64,000 nucleotides of DNA from Notamacropus eugenii. Taxonomy: Eukaryota; Chordata; Mammalia; Diprotodontia; Macropodidae. The DNA lies in the NCBI RefSeq assembly GCF_028372415.1, contig NC_092875.1, positions 32,940,817 through 33,004,816 of the forward strand, given 5' to 3'. Below the pieces are notes generated by a model. That model did not search any database. It was not told the origin of the DNA and saw only the letters and a list, made by a program, of their open reading frames with translations. Below are positions 36,884 to 48,343 of the stretch, one piece after another. The position numbers were made by a program, and so were the translations under genes. The stretch's first letter is position 1. Every line of letters begins with the position of its first letter.

Positions 36884-37367
36884 TGTAACCTATTTATATA
36901 TAGGTAAAAATTCAGATACCTTTTAATCAATCATAAGCTGTTGATTTCCAAAACAATATTAATAATTACTTCAAAGTCATCCATCACAGAGAAAATCTTT
37001 TTATTAAAATCAATGAAAACAGACCAAGCACTTCCATTCCAGCTCCCAAGCTGAACCCCAACACTGGGTAGTAGCAGCTCCCCAGTCTTCTGGAGGCTCC
37101 AGCAGGGCCAACTGGTGCTTTCTCTTAAGGACTCAAAAAGTAAGATTTTCACATGGCTGAAGAGCCCTGAGTCTTGGGTCATAGTTTAAGGTTGTTGCCA
37201 CCCTGGCCAAACCTATAGGATGTCTCTCTGTTTATCATTCCTTCTTTTCAGAGTCCACAGAATTGGAGTGGAGACTCTGCCTAACCTACAAAGCCTTCAA
37301 GTAACGGATGAGACCCAGGTGCTCCTGAAACCACCATCAGTTTTAGGAAAAGGTCCCTGCATCCAGC

Positions 37368-38093
37368 ATGTCTACAGAAGTGATTGTGGCCCCCCTCTAT
37401 CAGGGCTCTGAGATAACCACCAGTAACAGGCTGAGGCTGGCTACGGGCCCAGCTTCCAAAAAGGTCTTGTTATCATGCACAACCACCAACCAGATGGACC
37501 CTGCTCGGACCAAACTCACCACGATCGAGACCAAGAGGATCATCTCCGTCCTGGATGAAACCATCCGAAAGGTGGAGCTGGTGACTCTGCTCTCCGCTGC
37601 TGCTTACAACCCAGAGCATTTGGAGGGGTTGTTGGAGGATGACATCATCAAAGCCGTCCGAGACCACGAGGACTTCTGCAACACCCTCCTGGAGCTGGAT
37701 AACCAGATGAAAGAAGAGGAGGAGGAGCTCGCAGAGTCAGGGGACCCCCACCTGCAGTTCATCATTGAAAAGCATAAGCACGACCTCATGCTTCTCAAAG
37801 AGGAGGTGAAAGGTTCTGCCCGCAACACCCTGAGAATCTTCCTGCTCAACCTCCAGGCTGGGGAAATCCTTCGGACCCAGGTCATGGGGAGAAGTGAAGA
37901 GGCCAACATTTTCCTCCAAGCTTTGACTGAATTCAGGAGCTTTGTGTTCGAGAAGCTCCTCACCAGCCCCATGGAGGAGAAGGAAAAGAATGAGTTCACA
38001 GAAGAAATCGCTCTCCGGGAAAAGAAAAACAATGACATGATCCAGGACCTCGAGGCAGAGCTGTCTTCCACCATCAAATCGAGGAATTCCGAG
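37368..38093 (+). CDS. IQCD: IQCD coding exon 1
   Basis: This exon has 242 codons from the ATG to ...SRNSE|gtagga. The exon itself begins at 37252 after ttcttttcag, giving 116 bases of 5' UTR. It carries the conserved N-terminal helical region, including [12 protein letters not shown]. Confidence 0.95.
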
Positions 38094-41000
38094 GTAGGAG
38101 GTAGGCGCAGGGCGCCAGAGAGACTGGGGCGTGACTCAGGGCTCCTTGGTAAGCAGCCATGGCTGCTGATGGTGATGAGGCTATGTCCCTCTTAGCAAGA
38201 GGCAGGCAGAGTGAACCAGCCACAGCATCTGCTATGTTCAGACTGGCACTTTAATTCTGAATGATAAGCCTTTATTAAGCATTGATAAGATGCTAACCAA
38301 GGTTCAAAATTTCCCGATTTTAACTATGGCTCCTGGTTTGCTATGGACCAACAGTGAAGGGGCAAGAGGACAGACCTCTTGCAAGATGAGATGGTAGATT
38401 TTCATTCATTTAATTCCTTCATGTTTCACTCATCCTTAATCAAATGCCTCTGCCATCTGGGTAACACCACCCATATGGCATACAGTGGCTTTCAATGGGG
38501 AGTCTTCCCAGCCTCTCTGGTGGAGAGGCTGATTTCCAGGCCACCACCCTTGGCTGATGGCACCTTCTCTCCTTTCCCCTGGTCCAGATGGAGAAGGAGA
38601 ACTTTGTGATCCAGGAACTGAAAAGTCACCTGCACCAGGTGCTCAAATTCTCAGAGAATCACCTGCTGCGCACCAAGCAGGAGGCAGAGAAGCAGCAGAA
38701 GGCTGAGCTGCGGACCTCCCAGGGCCGGATCACCAAGATCCAGCAGGACATCCTCATGCTCAGGACCCAGTACCACAACGTTGTGGAGGAGAACCGGGAC
38801 AGTGAACAGGCACTCAGAAAGGTAGAGGCAGGAGCGGGGAGAAAGGCCCAGAGTGGAAAGGGGGTACCTCCAGACGCACACACACACACACACAAACACA
38901 CAATCCAGGCACGTGCATGTGGAAGGACTCCCACCGAGATGGGATGTTTCCACAGGCCAGAGCTGCCCTATCATCTCAGAGAAGCACTTAGCTCTGGTAG
39001 GGTAGATGCAGGGCTCTGATTATTCAAAGATTAGGGAGGGAGGACTGTGACAGAGGAGACACGCCCTCGGGGATGCACCCAGTTGGCCTGTTCTGGCCTA
39101 AGGACTCTGCATAACCCGAGGGCCATTCTTCCCTCTGGCGGGATCTGAAGCCTGTTTTTCCCTGTGGCAGTCCCTTCAGGGGAGTCTCTTCCATGGCCAC
39201 ACGCCATGATTGGAGGTTCTACCGCAGGCTTTCAGACTTTATCAGAAACCAGAATCCAGGAGATTTTTGTCTTGGCCCATTTAATGGTGCCTTCTTTTCA
39301 CGTAGCATCTGTCTAGGACTTCAAGCCTCATGAAAGGTGACATGTTTATCTTCACAGCACGCCTGTGAAGAATTGGGGAGATAATTTCTTAGGTAAGGAA
39401 AACCAAGGCCCTGGGAGACAGAAGGCAGCCTGTCTAAGGCAGCAAATCAAGAGAAGCACCTGCACTTGGTAGCCATAGTAGGTGCCCTGTGAATGCAACC
39501 AGGGCTCCTGATCCGGTGAATGAAGAGCCAGGTCTCCCATACTATGTTGATGTCTCTGTTGCCAAGATTAAATCATTTGTTTGTGGCTTTTCTTTTGTTT
39601 TTCAGAAGAACTATAAACTAGAGACAGAAATAGAGAACTGGATCCAAAAATATGATACTGAGATGGGAGAAAAGCAGGTAGGAGTCTCTGACATAAAGCG
39701 TCTCTCCTTTTCTTTCCATAGAACTACAGCAAAGGTCTCAGATGATTTACTGTATTTGTGAGGCCAGGCCTCAGTTATGAAGGCAACTCACACGCTGGGA
39801 GGGAACAGGAGACAATGGGAAAACAACAGACCTGGAACCTGAAGAACCAGGTTCATATCCCAGCTCTTGACGTTGAATAGCTGTGTGATGGTGGGCAGGT
39901 CTTGTTGGCTGCGTTACATTCTTGTTAGTAGTTAAGACTTTCAGGTTCTCCATTCCTTTACTTCTGTCATGGCCCTGGATGAGTATGTGGAGGTGAGCGT
40001 CACAGAAATGATCCTCTCCAGATCCTCATCACTACCTAGCAATGCTAGGTTGACTCTTCTCCTTGGCTCTGTCTAGTCTTTATTCACCTCCATCATCTGT
40101 CCACTGCCCTGGGAAAGAAAGGGCAGAGCATGGTGGAATGGGAAAGGTGGGCATCAGCACCATTTCTGAGAAGGGCGGAGCTGGAAAGGGCCCCACAGGC
40201 CACATGGCCCAGTCTCTATCTGGTCAGTAATCCTGCTACCATGTCACTAGTCAGGACATCCAATCTCAACCTCTAAATCCCCCCAATGGGGGGAGGGGGT
40301 GACAGCCTCTTTGGGACAGCTTTTGTTATCCCCACATTCAGATGAACTCTTGCCCCTTGTAGCTCTTGTTCTGTCCTACCCAACAGGTCTGATCTCTTGT
40401 CTTTTCTTCAAGCTCTTAGGTTCCTCCAGTATTTTCTTCTGTAGGCCAAATATTCCCAGTGCCTTCCTCTAATCTTCACAGTGCTCTCATTCAACACTCA
40501 GTAAATGGCTAAGTGCCTGCTGTGTTCCTGGCCTTGGAGATCCTTCAGCACCTGGGGGTGGGGTTAGGTACAGCAGTGAGCATACTCCCTCCAGTGGTGC
40601 AGATAAAGACCCAGCCATCCCTTCTTATTCTGTGCCACTCTTCTCCATGTCCTCCACCCAACATCTGAGGACCTTCCTCTAGGCCTCTTGACATTGTGTG
40701 GATAGTAATGGAGCCCATAGGCATATGTCTATATACAAGGCCAGCCCACCTCCTTTTGTGGTCAGATGTCTCAGATATTCTCGAGACTACGCTTGTGCAG
40801 TTCTGAGGTGATCGGCTCTCAGCCCATTTACACCCACCATGGGCCTCTCTTGCATGACCTGCAACTCTAATTTTGGGGAGGGGGTGATGGTGTTCCATGA
40901 CTTGAAAGGTGAACACCCTCACCAAATATGGAAATTAAAGAGTAGGGCCTCTTATCTCAGGGAGAAGCTTCTTTGGTCCTAAACAGCTCCAGGCAATCTG

Positions 41001-42025
41001 ACTGGCTTCTCTCCCTATCCAGTTATGGGCCCAATTCACTATTTGGTATAATGTCTACCAAAGATGGAGGTCCTGAGGGACCAGCGGCCAGCTCTTCATG
41101 CACCTGTGTGTCATGGCCTAGAGAGTGGACATTTTTCATTCATTTGGCTTTCCCCAGGTGGACAGTTAGATTGCCTTTTAGGAGACTGGGCAGAGGGACA
41201 GCATTTGATCTAATCAGCATACTTCAGACTGCAAAGAAGGGAAAACAGGCTCTCACCATCTACATGGTGTTCCTGGTCAGTTTAGACTCTACAGACTGCT
41301 TCCCTCCTGCCTACAACCATGTCTCCACAATCCTCAAGAAACCCTCACTTGATCCATCCATCCCTATTTCATCACCCTATTTTCTCTTCTCTCTTTTGTG
41401 GCTGAGAAGACCACCTGCAACAGGTGTTTCCACTTCCCCTCCTCTCACTCCCTCTGAACTCTACAATATGAGTTCCAACTGCCCTCTTTCTCTGTCTTCT
41501 TCTCTCTCTCGTCTCTCTCCTCTCTCTCTCGTCTTTCTCCTCTCTCTCCCATTCACTGTGGGAGACTCACTGTGTGTCTGTCTCTCTCTCAGAGGCAATT
41601 GGGGTGAAGTGACTGTTGGGCACCTGGACTGGCCCAAGCTGGAGGTCTTGCAGTGCTATCTCCATTACAGGAGGGTTGCAGCCAGATCCCTCCTGTTATC
41701 CGCATGAGGAAGATTTTCCAAATGACCCCAAACTATCTGGTTCCCTTAGGCTGAGTATGAAGAGCTAGACGAGATCTATACTGAGGAGAAGGCTCAGCTG
41801 GCAGAGCTAAAGGAAAAGCATGCAGTCCTGGTCCAGGAGTTTGTACAGATCAGGGAGGAGAGACTCATCAACTCCAAGAAGAAGCTGGAGGCTGAGAAGG
41901 AGATGGCTCTCATGGTGCGGGCAGCCACCCTCATCCAGGCTTTCTGGAAGGGCTATTTGGTCAGGTCACTGCTGAAGTTCAAGCGGAAGAAGAAGAAGAA
42001 AGGCAAGGGCCGGGGGAAGAAATAA
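37368..42025 (+). CDS. IQCD: IQCD / DRC10, dynein regulatory complex protein 10, complete coding region in four exons
   Basis: IQCD is the DRC10 subunit of the nexin-dynein regulatory complex, which links doublet microtubules and controls dynein in motile cilia and sperm flagella (family knowledge). Coding exons 37368-38093, 38588-38821, 39606-39677 and 41750-42025 are all in phase 0 and join to 435 codons; I recall human IQCD as about 449. Seen in the protein: conserved N-terminal KLTTIE.KRI..VLDE and KVELVTLLS, a long helical/coiled-coil body ([39 protein letters not shown]), an IQ motif at about residues 402-417 ([16 protein letters not shown]), and a lysine-rich tail. The ATG at 37368 has A at -3; a six-codon upstream ORF starts at 37308. 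IQCD is divergent from TPCN1 and convergent with RITA1. The X-box in its promoter fits ciliary expression. No damage is seen. Confidence 0.97.
38588..38821 (+). CDS. IQCD: IQCD coding exon 2
   Basis: Acceptor ggtccag|atgg and donor aaag|gtagag enclose 78 codons, [12 protein letters not shown] to EQALRK. This is the most conserved coiled-coil part of the protein. Confidence 0.95.
39606..39677 (+). CDS. IQCD: IQCD coding exon 3
   Basis: A 24-codon exon between tttttcag and gtaggag, reading [12 protein letters not shown] to MGEKQ; I recall the human counterpart as nearly identical. Confidence 0.94.
40165..40495 (-). repeat. CR1/L3 LINE 3' fragment in an IQCD intron
   Basis: 'gagctggaaagggccccaca', 'acaaggccag'-less gap, then 'agctcttgttctgtcctacc' and 'aggccaaatattcccagtgc' in the order of an antisense CR1/L3 3' end. 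Confidence 0.65.
41750..42025 (+). CDS. IQCD: IQCD coding exon 4 (IQ motif and stop)
   Basis: The acceptor is ttcccttag|gctg. The exon has 91 codons and a TAA. It contains the IQ calmodulin-binding motif and ends in a run of Lys/Gly ([12 protein letters not shown]), a shorter version of the KGKGK tail of human IQCD. Confidence 0.95.
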   Translation, partial: AEYEELDEIYTEEKAQLAELKEKHAVLVQEFVQIREERLINSKKKLEAEKEMALMVRAATLIQAFWKGYLVRSLLKFKRKKKKKGKGRGKK

Positions 42026-42317
42026 GCAGCTGCCTGAGGGATCCCTCCTTCTCCCCCAGCCCCTCCCCAGTCCCTTTTTCCTGTCCCACTGGCAACCAAG
42101 TGGATTTGACTAGATATACACAGAGGTCACATTCCACAAATGCTTCCTCCTACCCCGGCCCAGGCTTTGAATGGGTGTGTGCACATGTCCCCAAGATGGT
42201 GAGAGTATGCAGGCCACAGTGAGCCCTTCAGATTCCTCATGCACCCTGCTGACCAGTGATCATGGACACCAAACATGGTGTCCACTTCCAGACCTTCCCT
42301 TTTTCTGTACTGATACC

Positions 42318-42323
42318 AATAAA
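42318..42323 (+). terminator. IQCD: IQCD polyadenylation signal
   Basis: A canonical aataaa lies 293 bases after the IQCD stop, the first in the 3' UTR. Confidence 0.8.
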
Positions 42324-42339
42324 GTCCCTTCTCCTTGAC

Positions 42340-43700
42340 CCCACCCTGGGCATCTTTTCCCCCTGACTGCCAAAAGCAGAAGAGCAGGTCTTTAGGCCAA
42401 AAGAGCATAGAGCAGTGGGTCCACAGCTCCTAGAGAGGCCCAGACTCAGCTCTCACCAGCCCCAACTCCAGTCTGAAGAGTTAATAGAAGATTCCTCCCA
42501 CTATGCAACCCCATCCTGACACAGCAGCAGTGATCCCAAACCTCTGAAGCTCAGGAAGAGTCCCAAAAGAGGGCTGGGTTGAACTCACTCAGGCCTGGCT
42601 GCTGATGTAAAAGGATTCCCTCTTTCTCCATGAGAATGTAAAACTCTCATGGGAAAAGGCAGAGAATGCAGCAGGGCAGACACACACACATCTGGGCACA
42701 GCCTCTAAGGAAGGCCTAGGATGAGGCCTCATCACAGCATGGAAAGGACCATGTGTGTACATAGAGGGGTGAAGGTGGAAAGGGGGTCCCACTACTTGTG
42801 TCCATTCTCCCAAGACCAGTTCAGCTAAGTTCACAGAGCCTCTTCCCCGGGGCTTGGATTTCTTCTTCAGCTACAATTCTCAGCTAATTTCCAAGGAAGT
42901 CCAATGTTCTGTAAACTCCACTGGGGGGTGGAGGGGAGGGTTTACCTAGGGTCCCTGAACTTGGTTTCGTTTTGTTTTGTAATTAACTGTATTTCAATAG
43001 AATTGGTTTCCTCTATAATCCTCTGTATGTAATTTAATGCATTTAACCACATTATGCTGAGAAAAGATCCACAGGCTGGAACAGATTACCAAAGGGATCC
43101 AGAATGCACAGAAGATTAAAATCCCCCTACATTGGACACAGAAAAGTTATACCTCGCAACTAACAAAATAGAGAACCTCAAAATACATTTGCACATATAT
43201 ATTTTAATACTTTAAGGGCCCATGAAGAAACACCCTTGACTAACACATATTGCAATCTCCTTGCTTTTCTTGGTAGGAGGGGCCTAATCACAGGCCCAGG
43301 GCCTCTCAGGACTTCATTGGCTCTGTCCTCAGAGCAGCCAGGACAGCCTATGGGTCATGGCATAGAGAGCATTCTCTCCTCAGGATCATTTGGCCAAAAT
43401 GGCTAATGAGCTCCATTCCCACTCTCAACACTGTCACAATGATCCTGGCAGAGGCAGAACTTGAGACCCTTCCAGCACTTGTTGAAGTCTGCACGTGTAG
43501 ATCAGTGACACCCAGGGCTTAGGAGAAACTTCCTCTCCAAGGACTTCATGGTCCTAAGTGGACACAAATGCCTTGGTGTCCCAGAAGCTTTGGTGGGAAA
43601 AGTCGCTTCTTGGCTTGATGTAACCCAAATGCAGGCAGAAATTGGACTGGAAACACTGCAAGGAGAGAGAAGACTATTTTCTCCATGGGTTGGCAACAGC
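42340..43700. repeat. Convergent IQCD-RITA1 intergenic DNA with a MITE-like relic
   Basis: About 42950-43100 resembles a dispersed repeat also present at about 21795-22015 (attggtttcct, ataatcctctgtatg, then an 'accaaaggga' end). The remainder of this 1.4-kb stretch shows nothing recognisable. Confidence 0.45.
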
Positions 43701-43704
43701 AGAG

Positions 43705-43710
43705 TTTATT
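43705..43710 (-). terminator. RITA1: RITA1 polyadenylation signal (candidate)
   Basis: tttatt on the plus strand is aataaa on the minus strand, about 270 bases beyond the RITA1 stop codon. Confidence 0.6.
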
Positions 43711-43980
43711 GATGGTGACCTCTTCCAGCCATGGACAAAAGAACAAGATAGAAAGGGATACAGGACCATCTCTCCTAAAGGACGGGGTCTGCATACTGAC
43801 CCTCCTAGAGCAGATGTTGTATATGCATGTGAATGAGTCAGGGCTGTTCTCAAGGACTGGGAGTCTCCCTACTCTCATGAGGGGGGCTCCTGAGGCTGGG
43901 ATGACATTAAAGCCTGGCACAAGTCCTGCCTCTGTTCCAGTCTGTACTCCCAGAGCTGACAGCAAGGCAAGGTTCCCAAG

Positions 43981-44491
43981 TCACTTCCAGGGTGGCTTTG
44001 GCTTGGGGGTGGCCAGATACTTCCGGGGAGTAGCTGGTTCTGAGAGGCTTATGAAATGAGCCCTGGCGGTCACCAATGGGCTCCGGAAGGTCACTGCAGC
44101 TTTTTGAGCCCAAGCCTGCTGCTGCCCTCTCTGGTAGGTGGGACTGGTTGCAAGGGAGTGCCCCACAGGGGAGGCATTCAGGTGGGTGAGTGACCGGGAG
44201 CACCCCCTCTTGAGGGAGCCTGGGGAGTCCAACCCATCCCTGGGCCTCTGCCAAATGTCTGACTTGCTCCTGTTCTTTGGCTCAGAGGAAGCCACAGAGT
44301 GAATGGCCCGCAGTGGGGTCTCCTTGGGATGGGGTGAGTGACTAGCCAAGGGTGCTGATGGTGGGGTCCAAAGGAGGGGCCGGAGCTTTACAGTGTCTTC
44401 CTTTTTCATCCATGGTGCCTCCCAGGTGGGTCCCTCCTCTCGAGAGCCAAAGAGAGTCTCATCACAGTAGGACGGTGCGCGCCGGATGAGC
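43981..44491 (-). CDS. RITA1: RITA1 coding exon 2 (RBPJ and tubulin regions, stop)
   Basis: The acceptor is ctgtaccag|gctc. The single base g completes Arg102, followed by LIRRAPSYCDETLFG and on to the TGA. It holds the WTPP motif and the serine/basic C-terminal half. Confidence 0.95.
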
Positions 44492-47400
44492 CTGGTACAG
44501 GGAGAGATGGAAAACTAACAGTGAGGGGGGAAAAACAGAGGCATGGATCCCAACCCGGGCCACTTCTGGAACATCTGTTGGATAAAGTCTGGGCAAGTGG
44601 CTACTGGGAATGGAGTCAGTATGTAGATCAGGGAGGTGCCAGTCGGGCAAACTGGCCAAGGAGAGTGCCTTCTCGTAGATTAGGGCCTTCTAGCTCCCAG
44701 GGGCTCCTCCCTGGGGGTCCCAGATGTGGTGCTAGAAGGGACCCTAGAGGTCACTGACTCCAACTGCCTCCTTTTACAGATGAGCAAACAGAGGCTCAAG
44801 GAACTGAAGTCACAAGGTAATGAACACATCAGATGTGGGGATGAATCAGGTCCTCAGATTCCAGAGCTGGCTACTTTTCCATTGTGGCCAAGTACATTGT
44901 AAACAGCCCCCTGAATCCCAAAATCTTAGGAAGGATGCTGGAGGGTCAGCATAGCTACCCTTGGAGTAGGGCATTCAAATCTGACCTCTAAAACTCATGG
45001 ATACATCATTCAACATTGCAGAGCCTCACTTTCCTCATCTGTAAAATGGAGATGATCGTAACAACTACCACAGTCATCAACTATGTGCCTGGCACTGTGC
45101 TGAGTGCAGGGCTATTGTGAGGATCAAATGGGATAATGTGTGTCAAGAGCCTCTTACACCATTTTTTTTGTCCTTGGGAGGAGCTAAGTGACAAGTGGTA
45201 GGTGACTTGCCCAGGGTCACACAGCTAGTAAGTGTCTGAGGTTGGATTTGAACTCAGGGCCTTCTAATTCCAGCACCAGTGCTCTATCCACAGCACCACC
45301 TACCTGCCCACTTCCCAAGCCTTAAAGCACCTTATTAATGATCTTTTTTTTACCCTTTCTCTATCTGTGAGATGGTTATCCAGGCTCAGCTGACATTCTT
45401 CCAGGCCAGGGAAGCAGGGAGAGACAAGCCCACCTACTGCTGGGCAGTTCTAGATTTGGGGAAACTCTTCTTTACATTGAACAAGTTTCTGTCTCTAGAA
45501 CTTCCACTCAGTGGTCCCAATTATGTCCCCTGGAACGGCACACCAACATAAGCTAAACAGCATGTATGTGTGCTAAGCTCTGGGAACACCAAGCAAAAAC
45601 CAATCCCTGCCCTCAAGGAGAACACAGGTTAATGGGGGAACCTATCTCTATACAAACAAGCTTTAGACACAAGAAAAGGGAGACAATCATAAAATGGGAG
45701 AATTCCCTCCTCCACATGACAGCCCTCAAGACAGTTTAAAGTCTTGATCACTGCTCTGGATATGCCTCTTAAAAATCAACCTTGCTAAGTGTTCCATATA
45801 ATGATAATAATTTAAAAAGCAACAATTATCATAGCTAGCACTTATTTAGCACCTACTAAGTGCCAGATACCTTATAAATTATGCTAAGTGCTTTACAAAA
45901 ATGAGGTTGCTATTATCCCTATTTTACAGATGAAGAAACTGAGGCAAACAGAGGTTAAGTGACTTGCCCAAGGTCACATAGCTAATAAGTGTCTGAGGCT
46001 GGATTTGAACTCAGGTCTTCCTGACTCTAGGCCTGGCGTTCTACTCAATGCACCACCTAGCCGCCTCAGATACCTTCATCTAAATCAATGATAAAAATAT
46101 TGAACAGGATAGGACAAGGACAGAGTCTGGAGGCTCACTGCTACAGACCCCTCTCAGCGAGCCCTGGTCGTTAATCAGCAAACTTTGAGAACAACTGTTT
46201 GAATGGCTTCAAATCTACCAATTATTCAAACTGTATTTCTCCCATCTGATGCACAAGATCAGCAAGTCTTGCTAAAATCCACAGCCAAGCCTAGGCATTC
46301 CATATGGATACAATCCATCTTCTGTGTTCAATAAACTCCAGTGGCTCCCTATGGACTCAAGGATCAAAGAGAAAATCCTTTGTTTGGTGTTCAAAGGCCT
46401 TCATTGTGACCCCTTCCTACCTTTCTAGTCTCCTTGGCCCTTCTTTCCCAATCCAGTGGTACTGGCCTCTTGACTAACCCTCACACAAGACTCTCCATCT
46501 CCCACCTCCGAGCATTTGCACTGGCTGTTCCCCCTGCTGAGAGTGTTCTCCCTCCTCATTCCTGCCTCTTAGCTTCCTTCAAGTCTCCGTTAAAATCTTA
46601 CCCACTTGAAGAAGCCTTTCCTGATGCCCCTTAGTGCTAGTGCCTTTCCTTTGGGACTATCTCCATTTTATCCTGTCTGTATTTTCTTTCTACACAGCTC
46701 TTTGCATGGTGTATCCCTTATTAGACTGTGAACACTTTGAGAGCAGGGACTGGCTTTTGTCTTTCTTTATATCCCCAGAGTTTAACATACACTTTTTTCT
46801 TGTCATTTAATCATTTTCAGTTGTGTCCAATTCTTCAGGTTTTTTTGGCAGAAATAATGAAGTGGTTTGCCATTTCTTTCTCCAGCTCATTTGACAGAGG
46901 AGGAAACTGAGGCAAACAGGGATAAGTGACTTGGCCAGGGTCACACAGCTAGTAGGTATATGAAGCTGGATTTGAACTCAGGCCTTCTTAACTCCAGGGC
47001 TGGCACTCTATCCACTGCACCACATAGGCACTTAATAAATGCCTGTTGATTTGATTCAGCTATTAAACTAATTCTGTGACCGTGGGCAAGTCACTTCCTT
47101 TGTCTGACCCTCTTGTTTTCTCTATCTGCAAAATGAAGGGGGTTGGACACGCAATGACCTCTTAGGTTCCCTTCCTGTTGGACACTGTTTCCCATACTGC
47201 GCAGTTACCTGTATTTATTTTTCTTCCTGGGGGTTTGGCGAGGAGTACTGCCACTGCCTTTGGTTGGGTCCAAATCCAGGTTCCATTTTGTACCCTCAGA
47301 ATTAGGGGTCAGTGGCACAGCCTTCCCAGATCTGGTCTTCTCTGCCCAAGGAGGGTCAAACTCCGGTGGGGCCGGGGGAGCCCCCAAAGGCCTGCCGAAC

Positions 47401-47513
47401 AAAGTCTCATCCACATACGACGCGCTGGACTTGAGCCGGTAGCCCCCTCGGCCTTTGTGTTGCAAGTGGGGGGCCTGAAGGCCATTGATGGTGAGCTCTA
47501 CTGAAGTCTTCAT
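43981..47513 (-). CDS. RITA1: RITA1, RBPJ-interacting and tubulin-associated protein 1, complete coding region in two exons
   Basis: RITA1 binds RBPJ, exports it from the nucleus and so lowers Notch target expression; it also binds tubulin (family knowledge). Exons 47513-47209 and 44491-43981 join (ag|g = Arg) to 271 codons; I recall human as 269. Seen: the start MKTSVELTINGLQ (human MKTPVELAVSGMQ as recalled), YVDETLFG at about 33-40, FDPPW, a basic RKKNKYR at 96-102 that looks like the nuclear-localisation segment, SYCDETLFGSR at 109-119, the RBPJ-contact motif LLWTPP with Trp143, then SLTHLN, VTFRSPLV and the conserved C-terminus PKPPWK. The ATG has A at -3. A predicted upstream ORF ends on the start codon. 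RITA1 faces DDX54 head to head across the minisatellite. Certain. Confidence 0.97.
45835..46066 (-). repeat. MIR-type SINE with a MAR1-like head
   Basis: 'gcacctactaagtgccagat', 'ctattttacagatgaagaaa' and 'ggctggatttgaactcaggt' match MIR; the head 'gcaccacctagccgcc' resembles MAR1. Confidence 0.7.
46330..47060 (+). repeat. L2 3' end split by a MAR1 SINE
   Basis: The L2 runs from 'ttcaataaactccagtggct' through 'gaagaagcctttcctgatgc' and 'actgtgaacactttgagagc' to 46795. It is then broken by a minus-strand MAR1 (about 46796-47030) and resumes with 'ggcacttaataaatgcctgt'. Confidence 0.8.
47209..47513 (-). CDS. RITA1: RITA1 coding exon 1
   Basis: The exon begins at 47529 after gatttcag, giving 16 UTR bases, and the ATG is at 47513. 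It encodes 101 codons plus two bases, ending KNKY + ag before GTAAC. Confidence 0.95.
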
Positions 47514-48222
47514 GCTGCTGCTGGTGAATCTGAAATCACATGGCAGTCCCAGGGAGTCCACAAGTGGTCGTCTGGGTTCTAATTTCCGCTTCTACTGCGT
47601 GCCTCGGCCCAAGTCCGTCCCCTTCTCTGTGTCCCGGGCCAAATAGGATCTAATAAGCACACATTGTCCCCCTTCACCTTCTGTGCCGCTGGTGGGATCT
47701 AAGCACCTGCGGGGAGCATCAGCCTCCGTGAGCGATCACTAGAACCTGTCAGGAAAGGGCCACATAGAAAAGGCCTGTTGCTACAAGGTAACAAGCAAGG
47801 AAACAAAGAAACAATCCGAGAAGAGCAAGAGAAGCTGGGCTCGGGAGCTAGCACTTTATGAGGATCTCGGCTCAGGGACCTGCTTGGCATTGTACTGAGT
47901 GGGCGAAGGGAGTGAAGGGGGGAAGGCCTCGGGGCATCTCAGGGGCTTCCTCTTCTCCCGAAGGCGTCTTTATAACTAATACATAAAATACAACCCAGGA
48001 GACCCGCTCTCCCCTCCCAACATCCCTTCTTTTTCGGTCTAAATCCTTTTTTCTAAAGATCTGCCAGTTTCCGTGTCTGGGTCTAGGCGCCCCGTCTTCC
48101 TTCCTGGGGTCTGGCCCCTCCCCGAAGCGTGCACTTCTTTGCCCCCAGACCCAGTCCACTGACCCCCACCCTGTGGATGCCTCGGAGCCGCAGGCGATGC
48201 CCGGCCTCGGAGGGGCGCTTAC

Positions 48223-48343
48223 CTGAGGGGTGCAGGAACCTGCCGGCATGGCGGTCCCCGGATGCCCAGTGACACTGTTCCCGGAGAGCACCCCAAACAG
48301 CCTCGGCCACCCTGGTAGCAAAGTGCGCCGAGGACGCGACCAT
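48223..48343 (-). other. RITA1: RITA1 5' exon (minimum extent) with a strong-context upstream ORF
   Basis: A perfect minus-strand donor (ccctcag|gtaag) at 48223/48222 joins to the acceptor at 47530. Within this exon an ATG at 48343 in a strong context (agaATGg) opens a frame of 40 codons. After splicing it adds six more codons and stops at TGA (47512-47510), overlapping the RITA1 ATG (47513-47511) as ATGA. The transcription start is unknown, so whether the ATG is always included is uncertain. Confidence 0.6.

Larger units (their letters stand above)
28571..37251 (+). other. IQCD: IQCD 5'-UTR intron, 8.7 kb
   Basis: No coding exon is seen. About 29770-32750 is a CR1/L3 LINE relic on the minus strand with MAR1 SINEs inserted at 30178-30430 and 31519-31839. 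Other contents are MAR1 copies at 29122-29356 and 36636-36883, MIR-type SINEs (about 28835-28985, 29595-29755, 32850-33040, 33790-33960, 35395-35490), SINE-tail arrays (about 33005-33200 and 35495-35621), a MITE relic (35625-35835), an L2 end (about 36110-36265) and AT-rich low-complexity DNA (31325-31440). About 34000-35390 has nothing I can name with confidence. Confidence 0.6.
38094..41749 (+). other. IQCD: IQCD introns between coding exons
   Basis: The introns are 38094-38587, 38822-39605 and 39678-41749. They hold a short CA tract (38876-38900), a CR1/L3 3' fragment on the minus strand (about 40165-40495) and a pyrimidine-rich TC tract (about 41490-41560). No further exon is seen; an open frame at 40973-41707 is intronic and matches nothing. 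Confidence 0.75.
44492..47208 (-). other. RITA1: RITA1 intron, repeat-rich
   Basis: This 2.7-kb intron holds MIR-type SINEs (about 44735-44830 and 45010-45150), a MAR1/MIR-like SINE piece (45160-45306), CR1/L3 fragments on the minus strand (about 45400-45545, 45690-45790 and 46075-46330), a MIR-like SINE (about 45835-46066), an L2 3' end (about 46330-46795 continuing at 47030-47060) and a MAR1 (about 46796-47030) that splits that L2. Confidence 0.65.

Noticed and set aside
37604-38077. 157-codon antisense open frame over IQCD exon
   Set aside because: Ser-rich shadow of the IQCD coding strand.
40973-41707. 244-codon open frame in the last IQCD intron
   Set aside because: It covers a pyrimidine-rich low-complexity tract and matches no family; it lies between two firmly placed IQCD exons.
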